64,000 bases of DNA, taken from contig NZ_CALFBQ010000038.1 of NCBI RefSeq assembly GCF_937951745.1, positions 1-64,000 of the forward strand, written 5' to 3'. The notes under the pieces are model-generated. The model saw nothing but the letters and a program-made list of their open reading frames with translations. It ran no database searches and was not told the DNA's origin. The stretch comes from an uncultured Chloroflexus sp. GTDB lineage: Bacteria; Chloroflexota; Chloroflexia; Chloroflexales; Chloroflexaceae. This document shows, one piece after another, positions 1-8,433 of the stretch; position 1 is the stretch's first letter, and each line of letters starts with the position of its first letter. Made by a program: the position numbers and the translations under genes.

Positions 1-98
1 CCATCAGCAGCGATCAGCCGCTCGGCAGCCGCTAGCTGATGCCGGTATGGCGATAGATCAAGCCCCGGCGCATTGGCTACGATCACAACGTACATCAT
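1..98 (-). CDS. Thiamine pyrophosphokinase, N-terminal fragment (cut by window edge)
   Basis: Only the first 32 codons are inside the window; the gene runs off the left edge. The frame starts at an ATG-ATG pair (98..96 and 95..93) with an AAGG ribosome site about 7 bases upstream. The residues read MMYVVIVANAPGLDLSPYR, then an Ala-rich helix ending LIAADG. An IVANxPGLDLSP strand-loop followed by IAADG is the usual opening of thiamine diphosphokinase (ThiN), which transfers pyrophosphate from ATP to thiamine. It lies 83 bases downstream of the LysE-type gene on the same strand and could be co-transcribed with it. The catalytic and thiamine-binding regions are not visible, so the name rests on a short stretch. 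Confidence 0.55.
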   Translation of the reverse strand, partial: MMYVVIVANAPGLDLSPYRHQLAAAERLIAAD

Positions 99-181
99 GC
101 TCAACCTTACATCGTCCGGGTGTAGCGGCGCTGCGCCCCCCGCATGATGCGAAGTGTACAATACAGTACTGCTGTGCCCCC

Positions 182-796
182 TTATTTGACAAGCAAAGCT
201 GCCACCCCAAACCCGCCAATCACCACTCCCGATACCACATTGATCACCCGCAACATCGGTGGCGTAACACGTCCACGCACCAAACCTACCCCGCCGCTCA
301 GGATCGTCCACCAGAGCGCAGAGCCAAGCGCAACCCCTGCCACCAACGCCCATCCGGCCAAGCCGCCGGCGCCGGTGCTCAGACCGAGACCAGCGAAGAT
401 CACCGTAAAAATCAAGATCGTCGCCGGGTTGGTAAGGGTCAAGCAGAGGGTAGACACATACGCACCAAGGAGTCCACGGCGCGACGGTTCCGGTTGGGCA
501 ACGATCGGCTGCGGTCGCGCCAGCATCGTGCTCAGACCGATCCAGAGCAACACCACACCACCTACCATACGTAGGATTGGACTAATGCCGAGTAACCACA
601 GACTGAGCGCCTGCAACCCCAACGCCGCGATCGAACCATAGAGGGCATCAGCCGTTGCTGCACCCAACCCGCTGACAAAGCCGGCGACTCGACCATCAGC
701 AATCGTCCGTCGAATGCACAGTACGCCAATGGGGCCAACCGGCGCTGCAATCGTCAACCCAAACAGCACACCGCGAATGAACAGCTCGATCATCAT
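182..796 (-). CDS. LysE/RhtB-family exporter
   Basis: A 204-residue hydrophobic protein with about six membrane segments. It opens MMIELFIRGVLFGLTIAAP and then carries VGPIGVLCIRRTIADGRV, the family's N-terminal half with the conserved Pro-x-GP-x-G signature. LysE/RhtB proteins export amino acids or their analogues through the inner membrane; the substrate here cannot be read. The start is placed at the ATG at 796 because AAGGGAAG lies directly upstream; an in-frame codon at 850 would add an unlikely charged leader. A TATAAT on the minus strand (816-821) is a possible -10. The gene diverges from the glycogen synthase gene. Confidence 0.85.
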   Translation of the reverse strand: MMIELFIRGVLFGLTIAAPVGPIGVLCIRRTIADGRVAGFVSGLGAATADALYGSIAALGLQALSLWLLGISPILRMVGGVVLLWIGLSTMLARPQPIVAQPEPSRRGLLGAYVSTLCLTLTNPATILIFTVIFAGLGLSTGAGGLAGWALVAGVALGSALWWTILSGGVGLVRGRVTPPMLRVINVVSGVVIGGFGVAALLVK

Positions 797-905
797 CTTC
801 CCTTCTTTTCGGCGCATTATACGCGATCTCGTCTGATTTGCGCTCGACAAAAGGATGTATACTGAAGATATTGGTTCACCGTTGCACTAGTTCAAGAGGC
901 TCACT

Positions 906-2120
906 ATGCCTGAACTACGCCGCGTGGCGATCTTTACCAACGAATACCCGCCGTACATCTACGGCGGGGCCGGAGTGCATGTCGAATATCTGAGCCGAGC
1001 GCTCTCACGGATTGTACCTGTCGAAGTACGTTGTTTTGGCGATCAGCGGGTTGATGATCCGAATCTGACCGTACACGGCTATCCGCGTTGGGAAGAGGCG
1101 GGCCAGAACACAGACCCGCGTTTTGCCAGTGCGGTTGATGCGGTGGCCCGCTCGTTGGCGATGGCGAAAGACAATCTCGATGCTAGTGTGGTGCATTGCC
1201 ACACGTGGTACACCGATCTGGCCGGTCTCTTCGCCAGCAAGCTGTGGGGTATTCCGTATGTGTTGACGATTCACTCGCTCGAACCATTGCGACCGTGGAA
1301 GATTGAGCAATTGGGCAACGCCTACCACCTCAGCTCGTGGATCGAACGCACTGCAATCGAGCAGGCCAACGCGGTGGTGGCCGTCTCGCAAGAGACGCGG
1401 AATGATATTCTGCGGCTGTTTAACATCGATCCGGCCCGCGTACATGTCATCTACAACGGGATTGATCTGAACGAATACCGTAAAACGAGCGCGACCGATG
1501 CGCTCGAACGGTACGGAGTTGATCCTAGTCGGCCCTTTGTGTTGTTTGTCGGGCGGATTACCCGTCAAAAGGGAATTATCCATCTGGTCAATGCCATTCC
1601 ACAGATCGATCCATCAGCGCAGGTGGTGCTCTGTGCCGGTGCTCCCGACACGAAAGAGATTGGCATCGAGATGGAAGATCGAGTGGCGGCAGTGAGCGCG
1701 CAGCGGTCCGGCGTGATCTGGATTCGTGAGATGCTACCGCGCCAAGACGTGATCCAGTTCTATTCGCACGCCGCCGTCTTCTGCTGCCCCAGCGTGTACG
1801 AGCCGTTTGGCATTATCAATCTGGAAGCGATGGCCTGCGAGACGGCAGTGGTCGCTTCAGCGGTGGGCGGGATCAAAGAGGTCGTCGTGCCTGAAGAGAC
1901 CGGTCTCCTAGTTGATCCCAACCTCAAACCGGGCAGTTTCGATCCGGTCGATCCGGCAGCGTTTTCGGCAGAATTAGCCGCGGCGATCAACCGGTTGCTG
2001 GCCGATCCCGCGCTGCGCGAACGATTCGGCCAAGCGGGCCGGCGGCGGGTCGAGCAGGTGTTCAGTTGGGATGCCATTGCACAACAGACGGTAGCCCTGT
2101 ACCGGTCGTTGTTATCGTAG
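906..2120 (+). CDS. glgA: Glycogen synthase, Corynebacterium-type GT4 glycosyltransferase
   Basis: A 404-residue retaining GT-B glycosyltransferase. The N-terminus has FTNEYPPYIYGGAGVHVEYL, the donor/acceptor loop of the actinobacterial/Chloroflexota glycogen synthase family. The C-terminal Rossmann half has FVGRITRQKGI and the GT4 E-x7-E signature in YEPFGIINLEAMACETAVV (about residues 297-316). It transfers glucose from ADP- or UDP-glucose to alpha-1,4-glucan; this subfamily can also make maltose-1-phosphate, which sequence alone does not decide. AGAGG lies 7 bases before the ATG. A perfect hairpin follows the stop. A malQ gene 6 kb away fits a shared glycogen economy. Confidence 0.88.
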   Translation: MPELRRVAIFTNEYPPYIYGGAGVHVEYLSRALSRIVPVEVRCFGDQRVDDPNLTVHGYPRWEEAGQNTDPRFASAVDAVARSLAMAKDNLDASVVHCHTWYTDLAGLFASKLWGIPYVLTIHSLEPLRPWKIEQLGNAYHLSSWIERTAIEQANAVVAVSQETRNDILRLFNIDPARVHVIYNGIDLNEYRKTSATDALERYGVDPSRPFVLFVGRITRQKGIIHLVNAIPQIDPSAQVVLCAGAPDTKEIGIEMEDRVAAVSAQRSGVIWIREMLPRQDVIQFYSHAAVFCCPSVYEPFGIINLEAMACETAVVASAVGGIKEVVVPEETGLLVDPNLKPGSFDPVDPAAFSAELAAAINRLLADPALRERFGQAGRRRVEQVFSWDAIAQQTVALYRSLLS

Positions 2121-2132
2121 AGCCGTGCTAAA

Positions 2133-2158
2133 GGGCACAGCGGTGCTGTGCCCGTACT
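2133..2158. terminator. Hairpin terminator after glgA
   Basis: A perfect 9-bp stem GGGCACAGC / GCTGTGCCC (2133-2141 and 2145-2153) with a 3-base loop is followed by GTACTTTTA. It sits between the convergent ends of glgA and the ABC permease gene. The T-tract serves the plus strand best; the minus-strand side has only TTTAGCA, so bidirectional function is possible but weaker. Confidence 0.75.
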
Positions 2159-2159
2159 T

Positions 2160-3146
2160 TTATGGCCGTTCGAATGGCTGACCGAGGGCGGCGGGTGCGG
2201 TGGCGCGCAGGCGGTTAATCGCGCCGAGCAACGGCCGTTGCCAAATCTGCGGCAACGTTGCCGCCCGGCGCATTGCCGCCGGTGATGAAGCCAAATTGAC
2301 CAAAGCCAGCACAAAGATCATCAGTACAAATGGAGCAACCTGTATGATCTGGGTAGGAAAGTTCGGTAATGCGCTCTGCGAGCGGGTGGCGACAATCTCG
2401 AGCACAGCGAAGAGATAGCATCCCAACGCAACCCGCCACGGTCGCCAGCCGCCAAAGATCACGATCGCCAGCACAATCCAGCCGGCACCGAAGGTATGGC
2501 GATAGCTCCAGCCTTGCTTGAGATCGAGCGAAAAAGCGGCGCCGGCAATGCCAACCAATGCGCCACCGGTGATCAGCATCGCGTAACGCCAGCGGATGAC
2601 ATCAATGCCACGGGCATACACCGCCGCCGGACGCTCGCCGAGCGCACGCACAATCAAGCCAAGCCGGGTACCGTAGAGCAGATACGCCGTAGCCGGAATG
2701 ATCAGAAAACTCGCGTAGATCACCGGGTCGTGACGAAAAAAGAGCGTCCCCAACACCGGCACATCGGCCAGCGCGGGAATCGGCGTAAAGGGTACCGCCG
2801 GGCCGGGCACCCGCACAAAGGGCGCGCCAAGAAACGACGAGAGATCGGTGCAGAGCAGCGCCAACACAAAACCAACTGCGGTCTGTGATTGGCCGAGGGT
2901 GAGGCTGAATAGGCCGAGCACCGCAGCAATCGCTGCGCCGACCAGCGCTGCCGCAGCAAAACCCAACAGCAGATTGCCGGTGGTCAACGCCACTGCAAAG
3001 CCAGTCATCGCCGCTAACAGCATCGTCCCATCGAGCGAAAGGTTAATCACGCCAGCCCGCTCGCTGAGCGTCTCACCCATCGCGGCGATCACCAGCGGCG
3101 CAGCAGCGGCCAGCACAGCGGCGAGATCGATCCAGAGTTGATCCAT
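2160..3146 (-). CDS. ABC transporter permease, BMP-type nucleoside/sugar importer (second permease)
   Basis: A 328-residue integral membrane protein of the BPD-transp-2 class with 8-10 hydrophobic segments. It has GETLSERAGVINLSLDGTM near the N-terminus (about residues 25-43), the typical motif of the second, shorter permease of YufQ-like importers. It would form the channel with the preceding permease. The ATG at 3146 is preceded by GTGAG at 6 bases. It is the last gene of a four-gene minus-strand operon (lipoprotein, ATPase, permease, permease), 24 bases after the first permease. The substrate is likely a nucleoside or a simple sugar, judged from family and operon order only. Confidence 0.85.
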   Translation of the reverse strand: MDQLWIDLAAVLAAAAPLVIAAMGETLSERAGVINLSLDGTMLLAAMTGFAVALTTGNLLLGFAAAALVGAAIAAVLGLFSLTLGQSQTAVGFVLALLCTDLSSFLGAPFVRVPGPAVPFTPIPALADVPVLGTLFFRHDPVIYASFLIIPATAYLLYGTRLGLIVRALGERPAAVYARGIDVIRWRYAMLITGGALVGIAGAAFSLDLKQGWSYRHTFGAGWIVLAIVIFGGWRPWRVALGCYLFAVLEIVATRSQSALPNFPTQIIQVAPFVLMIFVLALVNLASSPAAMRRAATLPQIWQRPLLGAINRLRATAPAALGQPFERP

Positions 3147-3170
3147 AGCAAACTCACGATGATGTGACGG

Positions 3171-4202
3171 CTAACGCACCCGCGCGCGAGCGACCAACGC
3201 AAACAGCACCAGCGCCCCCTGTAAGACCCCGGCAATTGCGCTATCGATCCCCAACGTCAACGGTAATTGAATACTGCCAACGGTAAAGGAAGCAAATGCT
3301 ACCGCAATCGGCAATAGCCAGCGCGGATCGGCCCGCGCCAACAACGCCACCAGCAATCCCAACAACCCAATCCCGCTCGAAATATTGGGGATCAACGCGT
3401 GATGCACTGCCACCACCTGCAACATCCCAGCAATACCGGCCAACGCGCCGCATGCTGCGAGCGTTTCAGCCATCCGGCGCGCGGCAGCCACGCCCAACCT
3501 CCCAGCCGCCGCCGGATTGAGACCAACTGCGCGCACCTCTAACCCCCAGCGCGTTTTGGTCAATGCCCACCAAACAACTGCTAATGCAAGCAACGCGATC
3601 AACGGCGCGGCGGGAGCCAAGCGCAGCCGGTCGATCGTCGGCAGCCAGAGATCGCGCGGCAACAGATCGGTGCCCGATAGCGAAGCCGAAGTCTGCCGCC
3701 GCCACGGTCCCAGCACCATATAGAGCGCCAGTCCGCTGGCGAGAAAATTCATGCCCAAGCCGGCGAAGATCTCGCTGACGTTGGCATACTGACGTAAAGC
3801 GCCGATCAGCAAGGCCCACACCACGCCACCGGTAGCACCGCTCAGTCCAGACAGCAGCCAAAGCAGGAGCGGCGGCCAATCTGGCCAGAGGCGCAACGGC
3901 ACCATCGCCGCAATCGCGCCGGCGATCATCTGGCCCTCGACGCCGAGATTGTACAGCCCGCCGGCAAAGGTAATACTCAAGCCTACCGCGCACAACAACA
4001 GCGGCGCGGCCAGCATAATCATATCGCTCAACCGCACCGGGGTGCTGAACGCGCCGAACAGCACGAGACGGTATGCCTCCAATGGCGAGACACCGGTGCT
4101 GAGCAGGGCCAGCGTGGTGAGCGCAAAAGCGGCAACCAAAGCTAACACGGGCCGAGTGAGGCTGGCCACTAATTTCAACCGATCTGTACGCATCCCATCC
4201 AT
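3171..4202 (-). CDS. ABC transporter permease, BMP-type importer (first permease)
   Basis: About 343 residues, strongly hydrophobic, BPD-transp-2 family (YufP-like). Visible family features are TFAGGLYNLGVEGQMIAGAI (about residues 80-100) and the helical run ending VLFALVARARVR. It pairs with the other permease as the transmembrane dimer of the importer. The start is uncertain: ATGs at 4202 and 4193 and a TTG at 4211 are all in frame, and only weak GGATGG-like ribosome sites are present; 4202 is taken here. It begins 25 bases after the ATPase stop, so it is part of the same transcript. Confidence 0.83.
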   Translation of the reverse strand: MDGMRTDRLKLVASLTRPVLALVAAFALTTLALLSTGVSPLEAYRLVLFGAFSTPVRLSDMIMLAAPLLLCAVGLSITFAGGLYNLGVEGQMIAGAIAAMVPLRLWPDWPPLLLWLLSGLSGATGGVVWALLIGALRQYANVSEIFAGLGMNFLASGLALYMVLGPWRRQTSASLSGTDLLPRDLWLPTIDRLRLAPAAPLIALLALAVVWWALTKTRWGLEVRAVGLNPAAAGRLGVAAARRMAETLAACGALAGIAGMLQVVAVHHALIPNISSGIGLLGLLVALLARADPRWLLPIAVAFASFTVGSIQLPLTLGIDSAIAGVLQGALVLFALVARARVR

Positions 4203-4227
4203 CCGTGGCAACTATCCGTGACCGCCA

Positions 4228-5727
4228 TTATCGCGCCACATTAACCAGCGCATCAAAGCCAACCCCGCCGATCAACTCGGCCAAGCGGCTAGCCGAGAGC
4301 AATGCGCGCGGTATCGGCGGCCCGATCCGTCCGGCAAAACAGACGATTACCTCGTCGCTGTATTCCATGATTTCATCGAGATCGGGCGAGGAGAAGATAA
4401 TACAACACCCATCATCACGGCGCGCTTGCAACCGGCTCCAGATCGCGCGCGCCGAGGCGACATCAAGACCACGGGTCGGTTGTTCGGCCAAAATGCCGCA
4501 CGCAGTAGGTGGAATGAGGGCGAGCATCGCTCGCTGCTGATTGCCGCCAGAGAGTGAGGCAATCGGTGTCACCGGCGTTGCCTTGATCTGATAATCGGCA
4601 ATCGCCTGCCGGGCTAGCTCTTCGGCGCGGCGGCGATCGACCAACAACCCATCGCGTTGGAGCAACGCAAAGTGATCGGCCAACGACAACGCGCCAATCA
4701 TGCCATCGTGCAATCGGTCAGCCGGCAGATATTCCACCCCGGCTTGGCGAAACGCAAGCGCTCCTGCGCCGGTCAAATCACGTCCATTCACCAACACCTG
4801 CCCGCGATCAGGCGCTTGCTGGCCGGCGAGCAGGCGCAACAAGACTTGCTGGCCGCTACCATCGAGGCCGGCTAAGCCGATAATCCGCCCAGCAGGAAAG
4901 CGGTGGTTCAGCTCAACCAAGTGCAATGCCCCACTGCGCACGGTAATATTGCGCAGTTCCCAGACTGGCGGCGCATCAATAGCCGGCAAGGGGCGATAGA
5001 TCGGCGGCGCAGCGCCGGACTCGCCAAACATCAATACCAGCAGATACTCTTGGGGTTGCGGCATAGGCAACTGGCCGGGAGGCACGACTTGGCCGTTGCG
5101 CAAAACGGTCACGGTATGGCAGAGCTCAGCTACCTCTTCCAGCTTATGCGACACAAACAGCACGGTGCGGCCTTCGGCGGCAATCTGGCGCAACGCCGCA
5201 AACAAAGCCCGCGCCTGTGCGGCAGTAATGCCAGTCGTTGGTTCGTCGAGGATGAGTACCTGCGCGCCGCACAATAGCAGGCGCATAATCTCAACTTGTT
5301 GGCGCTGTCCAATGGTCAACTGGTCGAGCCGCGCCGCCGGATCAACCGGAAAACCCAACCGTCCGGCCAGCTCAAGCAGCGCCGTCTGTGCGGCACGGCG
5401 CGAACGAAATATCCCCGGTGGGGCCGCGCAAAGCAGATTTTCCAGCACGGTAAACGCCGGAATATCGAGTGGCTCTTGCTGCACCATTCCCACGCCAGCA
5501 GCCAACGCATCACCCGGCCCGCGCAGACGACGGGGCATATCATTAAACACAATCCGCCCTTCGTCAGGCTGAATGTAGCCGGACAACAGCTTCATCAGCG
5601 TGCTCTTGCCGGCGCCATTCTCGCCCAGCACGCCGTGGATTTGGCCGGCGGCAAAGGAAACCGTCAACCGGTCGTTTGCGCAAACCGAGCCAAACCGTTT
5701 GGTCAGATGTTCAACCGCGATGTGCAT
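4228..5727 (-). CDS. ABC transporter ATP-binding protein, duplicated ABC domains (YufO-like)
   Basis: A 499-residue double ATPase. The first domain has Walker A GENGAGKST (about residues 35-43), the signature region LTIGQRQQVEI and Walker B VLILDEPTTG. The second has GLDGSGQQVLLRLL in place of Walker A, lacking the Lys, with signature LSGGNQQRAMLA. A degenerate second Walker A is usual in RbsA/YufO-type sugar and nucleoside ATPases. It powers the adjacent permease pair. The ribosome site (GGAATC) is poor, and a 16-bp perfect palindrome separates it from the upstream lipoprotein gene, which suggests lower expression than the lipoprotein. Confidence 0.9.
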   Translation of the reverse strand: MHIAVEHLTKRFGSVCANDRLTVSFAAGQIHGVLGENGAGKSTLMKLLSGYIQPDEGRIVFNDMPRRLRGPGDALAAGVGMVQQEPLDIPAFTVLENLLCAAPPGIFRSRRAAQTALLELAGRLGFPVDPAARLDQLTIGQRQQVEIMRLLLCGAQVLILDEPTTGITAAQARALFAALRQIAAEGRTVLFVSHKLEEVAELCHTVTVLRNGQVVPPGQLPMPQPQEYLLVLMFGESGAAPPIYRPLPAIDAPPVWELRNITVRSGALHLVELNHRFPAGRIIGLAGLDGSGQQVLLRLLAGQQAPDRGQVLVNGRDLTGAGALAFRQAGVEYLPADRLHDGMIGALSLADHFALLQRDGLLVDRRRAEELARQAIADYQIKATPVTPIASLSGGNQQRAMLALIPPTACGILAEQPTRGLDVASARAIWSRLQARRDDGCCIIFSSPDLDEIMEYSDEVIVCFAGRIGPPIPRALLSASRLAELIGGVGFDALVNVAR

Positions 5728-5746
5728 GATTCCATAAAAAATTAAG

Positions 5747-5780
5747 AATGTAGAGACGGACGAACGTCCGTCTCTACATT
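5747..5780. repeat. Perfect palindrome between the lipoprotein and ATPase genes
   Basis: AATGTAGAGACGGACG is followed, after a 2-base centre, by its exact reverse complement ending at 5780. On the minus (transcribed) strand it is followed by an AT-rich stretch with a T6 run. It fits a partial terminator or RNA-stabilising hairpin between the abundant binding protein and the transporter core. Its GTAGxGACGG core resembles the palindromes at 21026 and 49086, so it may also belong to a mobile palindrome family. Confidence 0.7.
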
Positions 5781-5790
5781 ATTTTATTGA

Positions 5791-7008
5791 TTACGGTGCG
5801 CTTTGGCCCTCGATGCCGGCCAACAACTGCTGGGTATACCAAATCGTCTTGTCGTCGGCAACCTGCCCTTCCGGCACGAACACGGTGCCGTCCTGATAAA
5901 ACAGTGGACCGGTGAACAGGTTCAGGCTGCCGTCGGCCAGCTTGGCGATAAACTCATCAAGCTTGGCCGCATTCTCGGCGCTGAGGGCAGGGCCTTTGAC
6001 AAAACCGATCATGCTGGTGTCAGGATCGTTGAGATTGCTCCAATTCGGCCCCGTCCACTCCCATGCCGGTTCCCACTTGCCGGCGCGGGCCAGCTCCACC
6101 AGCCGCTTGTAGTCAGGCCCCCAGTTGAAGTAAGGCACACCGAGACACACTGCCTCACCCTGCGCGCACGCACCCTTAAAATCGTAAGGCACGGCAAATA
6201 CCCGCTTGCCAGCTTGGGTTGCCTTATTCGCTTCAACAATCCCCTCGGTAGTGTCAATGCCAGAGAGAATCACATTGTACCCCTCATTGATGAAGTCGTT
6301 CGCCACCTTAGTCGGGTCGAGGGTCACGCCGGGAATGTTGAACCAGAAACCGATCCACGTCACCTTAAAAGCTAGCTCGCTGGCTGGGCGGCCACGGTAG
6401 GTTTCCCAGCAATAGCGCGCGCCGAGGTAGGTTGAGTTGACCAAGCGGCGAGTTTCGGGGTCGATCAAGGGACCGAGGTAGGCCAGCTTGCCGGCTTCGG
6501 TAGTCAAGGCAGCCGCGCAACCGGCAATCATCTTGCCGTACTCCATGCGGCCCATCAGATTGCGCACGTTCGGCGGCGCTTCGCCGGTCAGCACCTTATC
6601 GCCGGAGGCGTGGATAGAGAACACATCAGGATGCGCCGCCGCCGCGATATTCGTGCCATCAGCAAACTCAGCCGAGTTGGTGATGATCAAACGCGCCCCT
6701 TGGCCAATCAGTTCTTCGATCGCCTGTTCAACCTTCACATTCGGACGATCGGCAGGATTGACCTTGTCGATGTAGATGAACTTGACGCCGGGTACTTTTT
6801 CGACCACATATTGGGCGCCTTCGTAGTGAGCCTGATTCCAACCACCATCATTGATCGGCCCCACTAGCACCATGCCGAAGGTAAACGCTTCGGCAGGCGC
6901 AGCCGGAGTAGCGGTTGGCTCGGCAGCTGGCTGCGTGCCACATGCCGTCAGGATCAGGCTGAGCAGCGTGAGGGCCAACACCAGCCAACGAACAGAACGG
7001 TTTCTCAT
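5791..7008 (-). CDS. BMP-family substrate-binding lipoprotein
   Basis: A 405-residue exported protein. The ATG at 7008 has AAGGAGA 7 bases upstream; the signal peptide ends in a lipobox (LILTACG, lipid Cys about residue 23), followed by a Thr/Ala/Pro-rich tether. The mature domain begins FTFGMVLVGPINDGGWNQAH, the hallmark of the Bmp/Med/PnrA family that binds purine nucleosides and related ligands. It would deliver substrate to the downstream ATPase and permeases. It is the first gene of the operon and is preceded by a roughly 300-base leader with strong secondary structure. The ligand is inferred from the family only. Confidence 0.88.
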   Translation of the reverse strand: MRNRSVRWLVLALTLLSLILTACGTQPAAEPTATPAAPAEAFTFGMVLVGPINDGGWNQAHYEGAQYVVEKVPGVKFIYIDKVNPADRPNVKVEQAIEELIGQGARLIITNSAEFADGTNIAAAAHPDVFSIHASGDKVLTGEAPPNVRNLMGRMEYGKMIAGCAAALTTEAGKLAYLGPLIDPETRRLVNSTYLGARYCWETYRGRPASELAFKVTWIGFWFNIPGVTLDPTKVANDFINEGYNVILSGIDTTEGIVEANKATQAGKRVFAVPYDFKGACAQGEAVCLGVPYFNWGPDYKRLVELARAGKWEPAWEWTGPNWSNLNDPDTSMIGFVKGPALSAENAAKLDEFIAKLADGSLNLFTGPLFYQDGTVFVPEGQVADDKTIWYTQQLLAGIEGQSAP

Positions 7009-7200
7009 CGGTCGTCTCCTTGGTAGCATCTGCAAACCTTGCACCATAACAACGAAGCGGCGCAACCGATGACGACAATGGTCATCGCTGCGCCGAGACG
7101 GTTTTGCGCAGATTCGCACCTCTGACGGGGAGGGCTCCCTGCCGGCTACATTGCCGATCAGGACGCTATCTGGAGCGCCCGATTACGGGTCGAGTATAGC
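7009..7200 (-). promoter_or_regulatory. Structured 5' leader of the BMP importer operon (unassigned)
   Basis: Read on the minus strand, this stretch holds two clear hairpins. One is GGCGCA-GC-GATGAC / GTCATC-GGT-TGCGCC (7059-7094). The other is GGGAG-CC-CTCCC (within about 7128-7142), followed by CGTCAGAGGTGCGAATCTG. The density of pairing just upstream of a well-formed ribosome site suggests a regulatory RNA leader. I could not match it to a known riboswitch consensus (purine, TPP, lysine, SAM, cobalamin or guanidine-I). No clear -35/-10 pair was found for it. Confidence 0.4.
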
Positions 7201-7326
7201 CGAGATAGAAGTGACTGTCAATTGCGCAGGGAGGGCGGGGAAGGGAAGTGCCAGCCGGGCATCTTTAGGCGAACCGTTAAGCCTGTGCTATACTAGCGGT
7301 GCGACTTCAACCGGAAAGGGCCGCTT

Positions 7327-8364
7327 ATGAATAGTCACTTGTTGCCTCTTGCGGTCCTGCTGTGCATCTTTCTCGCCCCCTCAACTCTATACATACAGCC
7401 GGTCCAATTTGTTTCGAGGACGTTGCGGAGTGTGTCGACGCATCCTTTGCCGATTTTTGGCAGCGCACCGACCGCGACGCGATCGGTGGCAGAGTGGGAA
7501 CGCCCTTCGTCTCTTTGGCTACCCGGGTCGGCGCGGAGCGAGACAGTTGGTGGTACCGCCGTCTTGACCCAACCCTTCGAGCGCGTCATGATGCAGCAGC
7601 CGTTAGGCAACACCGATCCGGCCAACATCACACTCCAAATGACCGGCTGGGAACGGCTCACCCAGCTTAACCGCACCCTCACCCTGCCAGCTAAGCCGCC
7701 GGCGAGCGTACCGCCGGATTGCCGGCTCTTTGCTGAGACCGGTTTCACCCTCTGCGGCGAGTTTCGGAATTTTTGGGAAAGCAATGGTCTTAACCTCGAC
7801 AACGAACGTGAATACACTGATGCCGAGCGGATTGCATTCTTCGGGTTGCCAATCAGCGCTGTTAGTCGTGAGCAGGTAGCTGAAGGCAGCAATAACTGCT
7901 ACCTTACCCAGTGGTTCGAGCGCGCCCGCTTGTAGATCGCCGGTATGACCAGACAAATCGTTGTGACGCTATTAGACCGTGATGTGACGAGTAATCGCGC
8001 CAACCCGCCACCGTTGCCGCGCAATATGGGGGTGATGGTCATCAATCCTACCACGCTCACCGCCGGAAGCGCGCTTGCTGCGCGCGGTAGCGGCTACAGC
8101 CACGACCGCTAAGTCAGCCTCACTACGTTTCGAGCTGACGGCAGTAGGGTGCCGGTTGCTAAGCGGGTTAATCTGACGAGCGGCAGCTTTACCGAGACCT
8201 ACTGTCACCTCATACCAGCCGATGCACTTCCCGCCACTTGGGCGATTACCTTTGACAGCGTTGATAGCGGGCAGCGCACGATAGGCTTTTTCCGCGTGGT
8301 GGCAACCGGTGAACCAAACCGCGCCTGCCTTAAGATCATCGCGCCCTTGCCGCGGAGCCGGTGA
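7327..8364 (+). pseudogene. Degenerate exported protein with Chloroflexota-type 'CFxETG...FGLP' repeats
   Basis: A decayed gene for a secreted protein. A plausible signal peptide (7327-7400) is followed in another frame by CFEDVAECVDASFADFWQ, then back in the first frame by TQPFER and CRLFAETGFTLCGEFRNFW...RIAFFGLPIS, ending QWFERARL and a TAG at 7933. The same frame continues past that stop with INPTTLTAGSALAARGSGYS, a TAA at 8110, then VSLTTFRADGS...TWAITFDSVDSGQRTIG. So there are at least two frameshifts (near 7395 and 7560) and two in-frame stops. Intact relatives are exported proteins of unknown role in this phylum, in my recollection. The downstream malQ start is unaffected. Confidence 0.75.
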
Positions 8365-8433
8365 TATTGATTGCATCTGCAACGGTATGCTACAATACCG
8401 GCTAGTTCGTTCTTTAGGCATTGGGGTACCGTT

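Noticed and set aside
47-641. Plus-strand frames of 165-175 codons at the left edge
   Set aside because: They are antisense to the LysE-type gene and have no hydrophobic pattern, motif or ribosome site.
182-850. Start of the LysE-type gene at 850
   Set aside because: It would add a charged, non-family N-terminus and lacks a ribosome site; the ATG at 796 has AAGGGAAG upstream.
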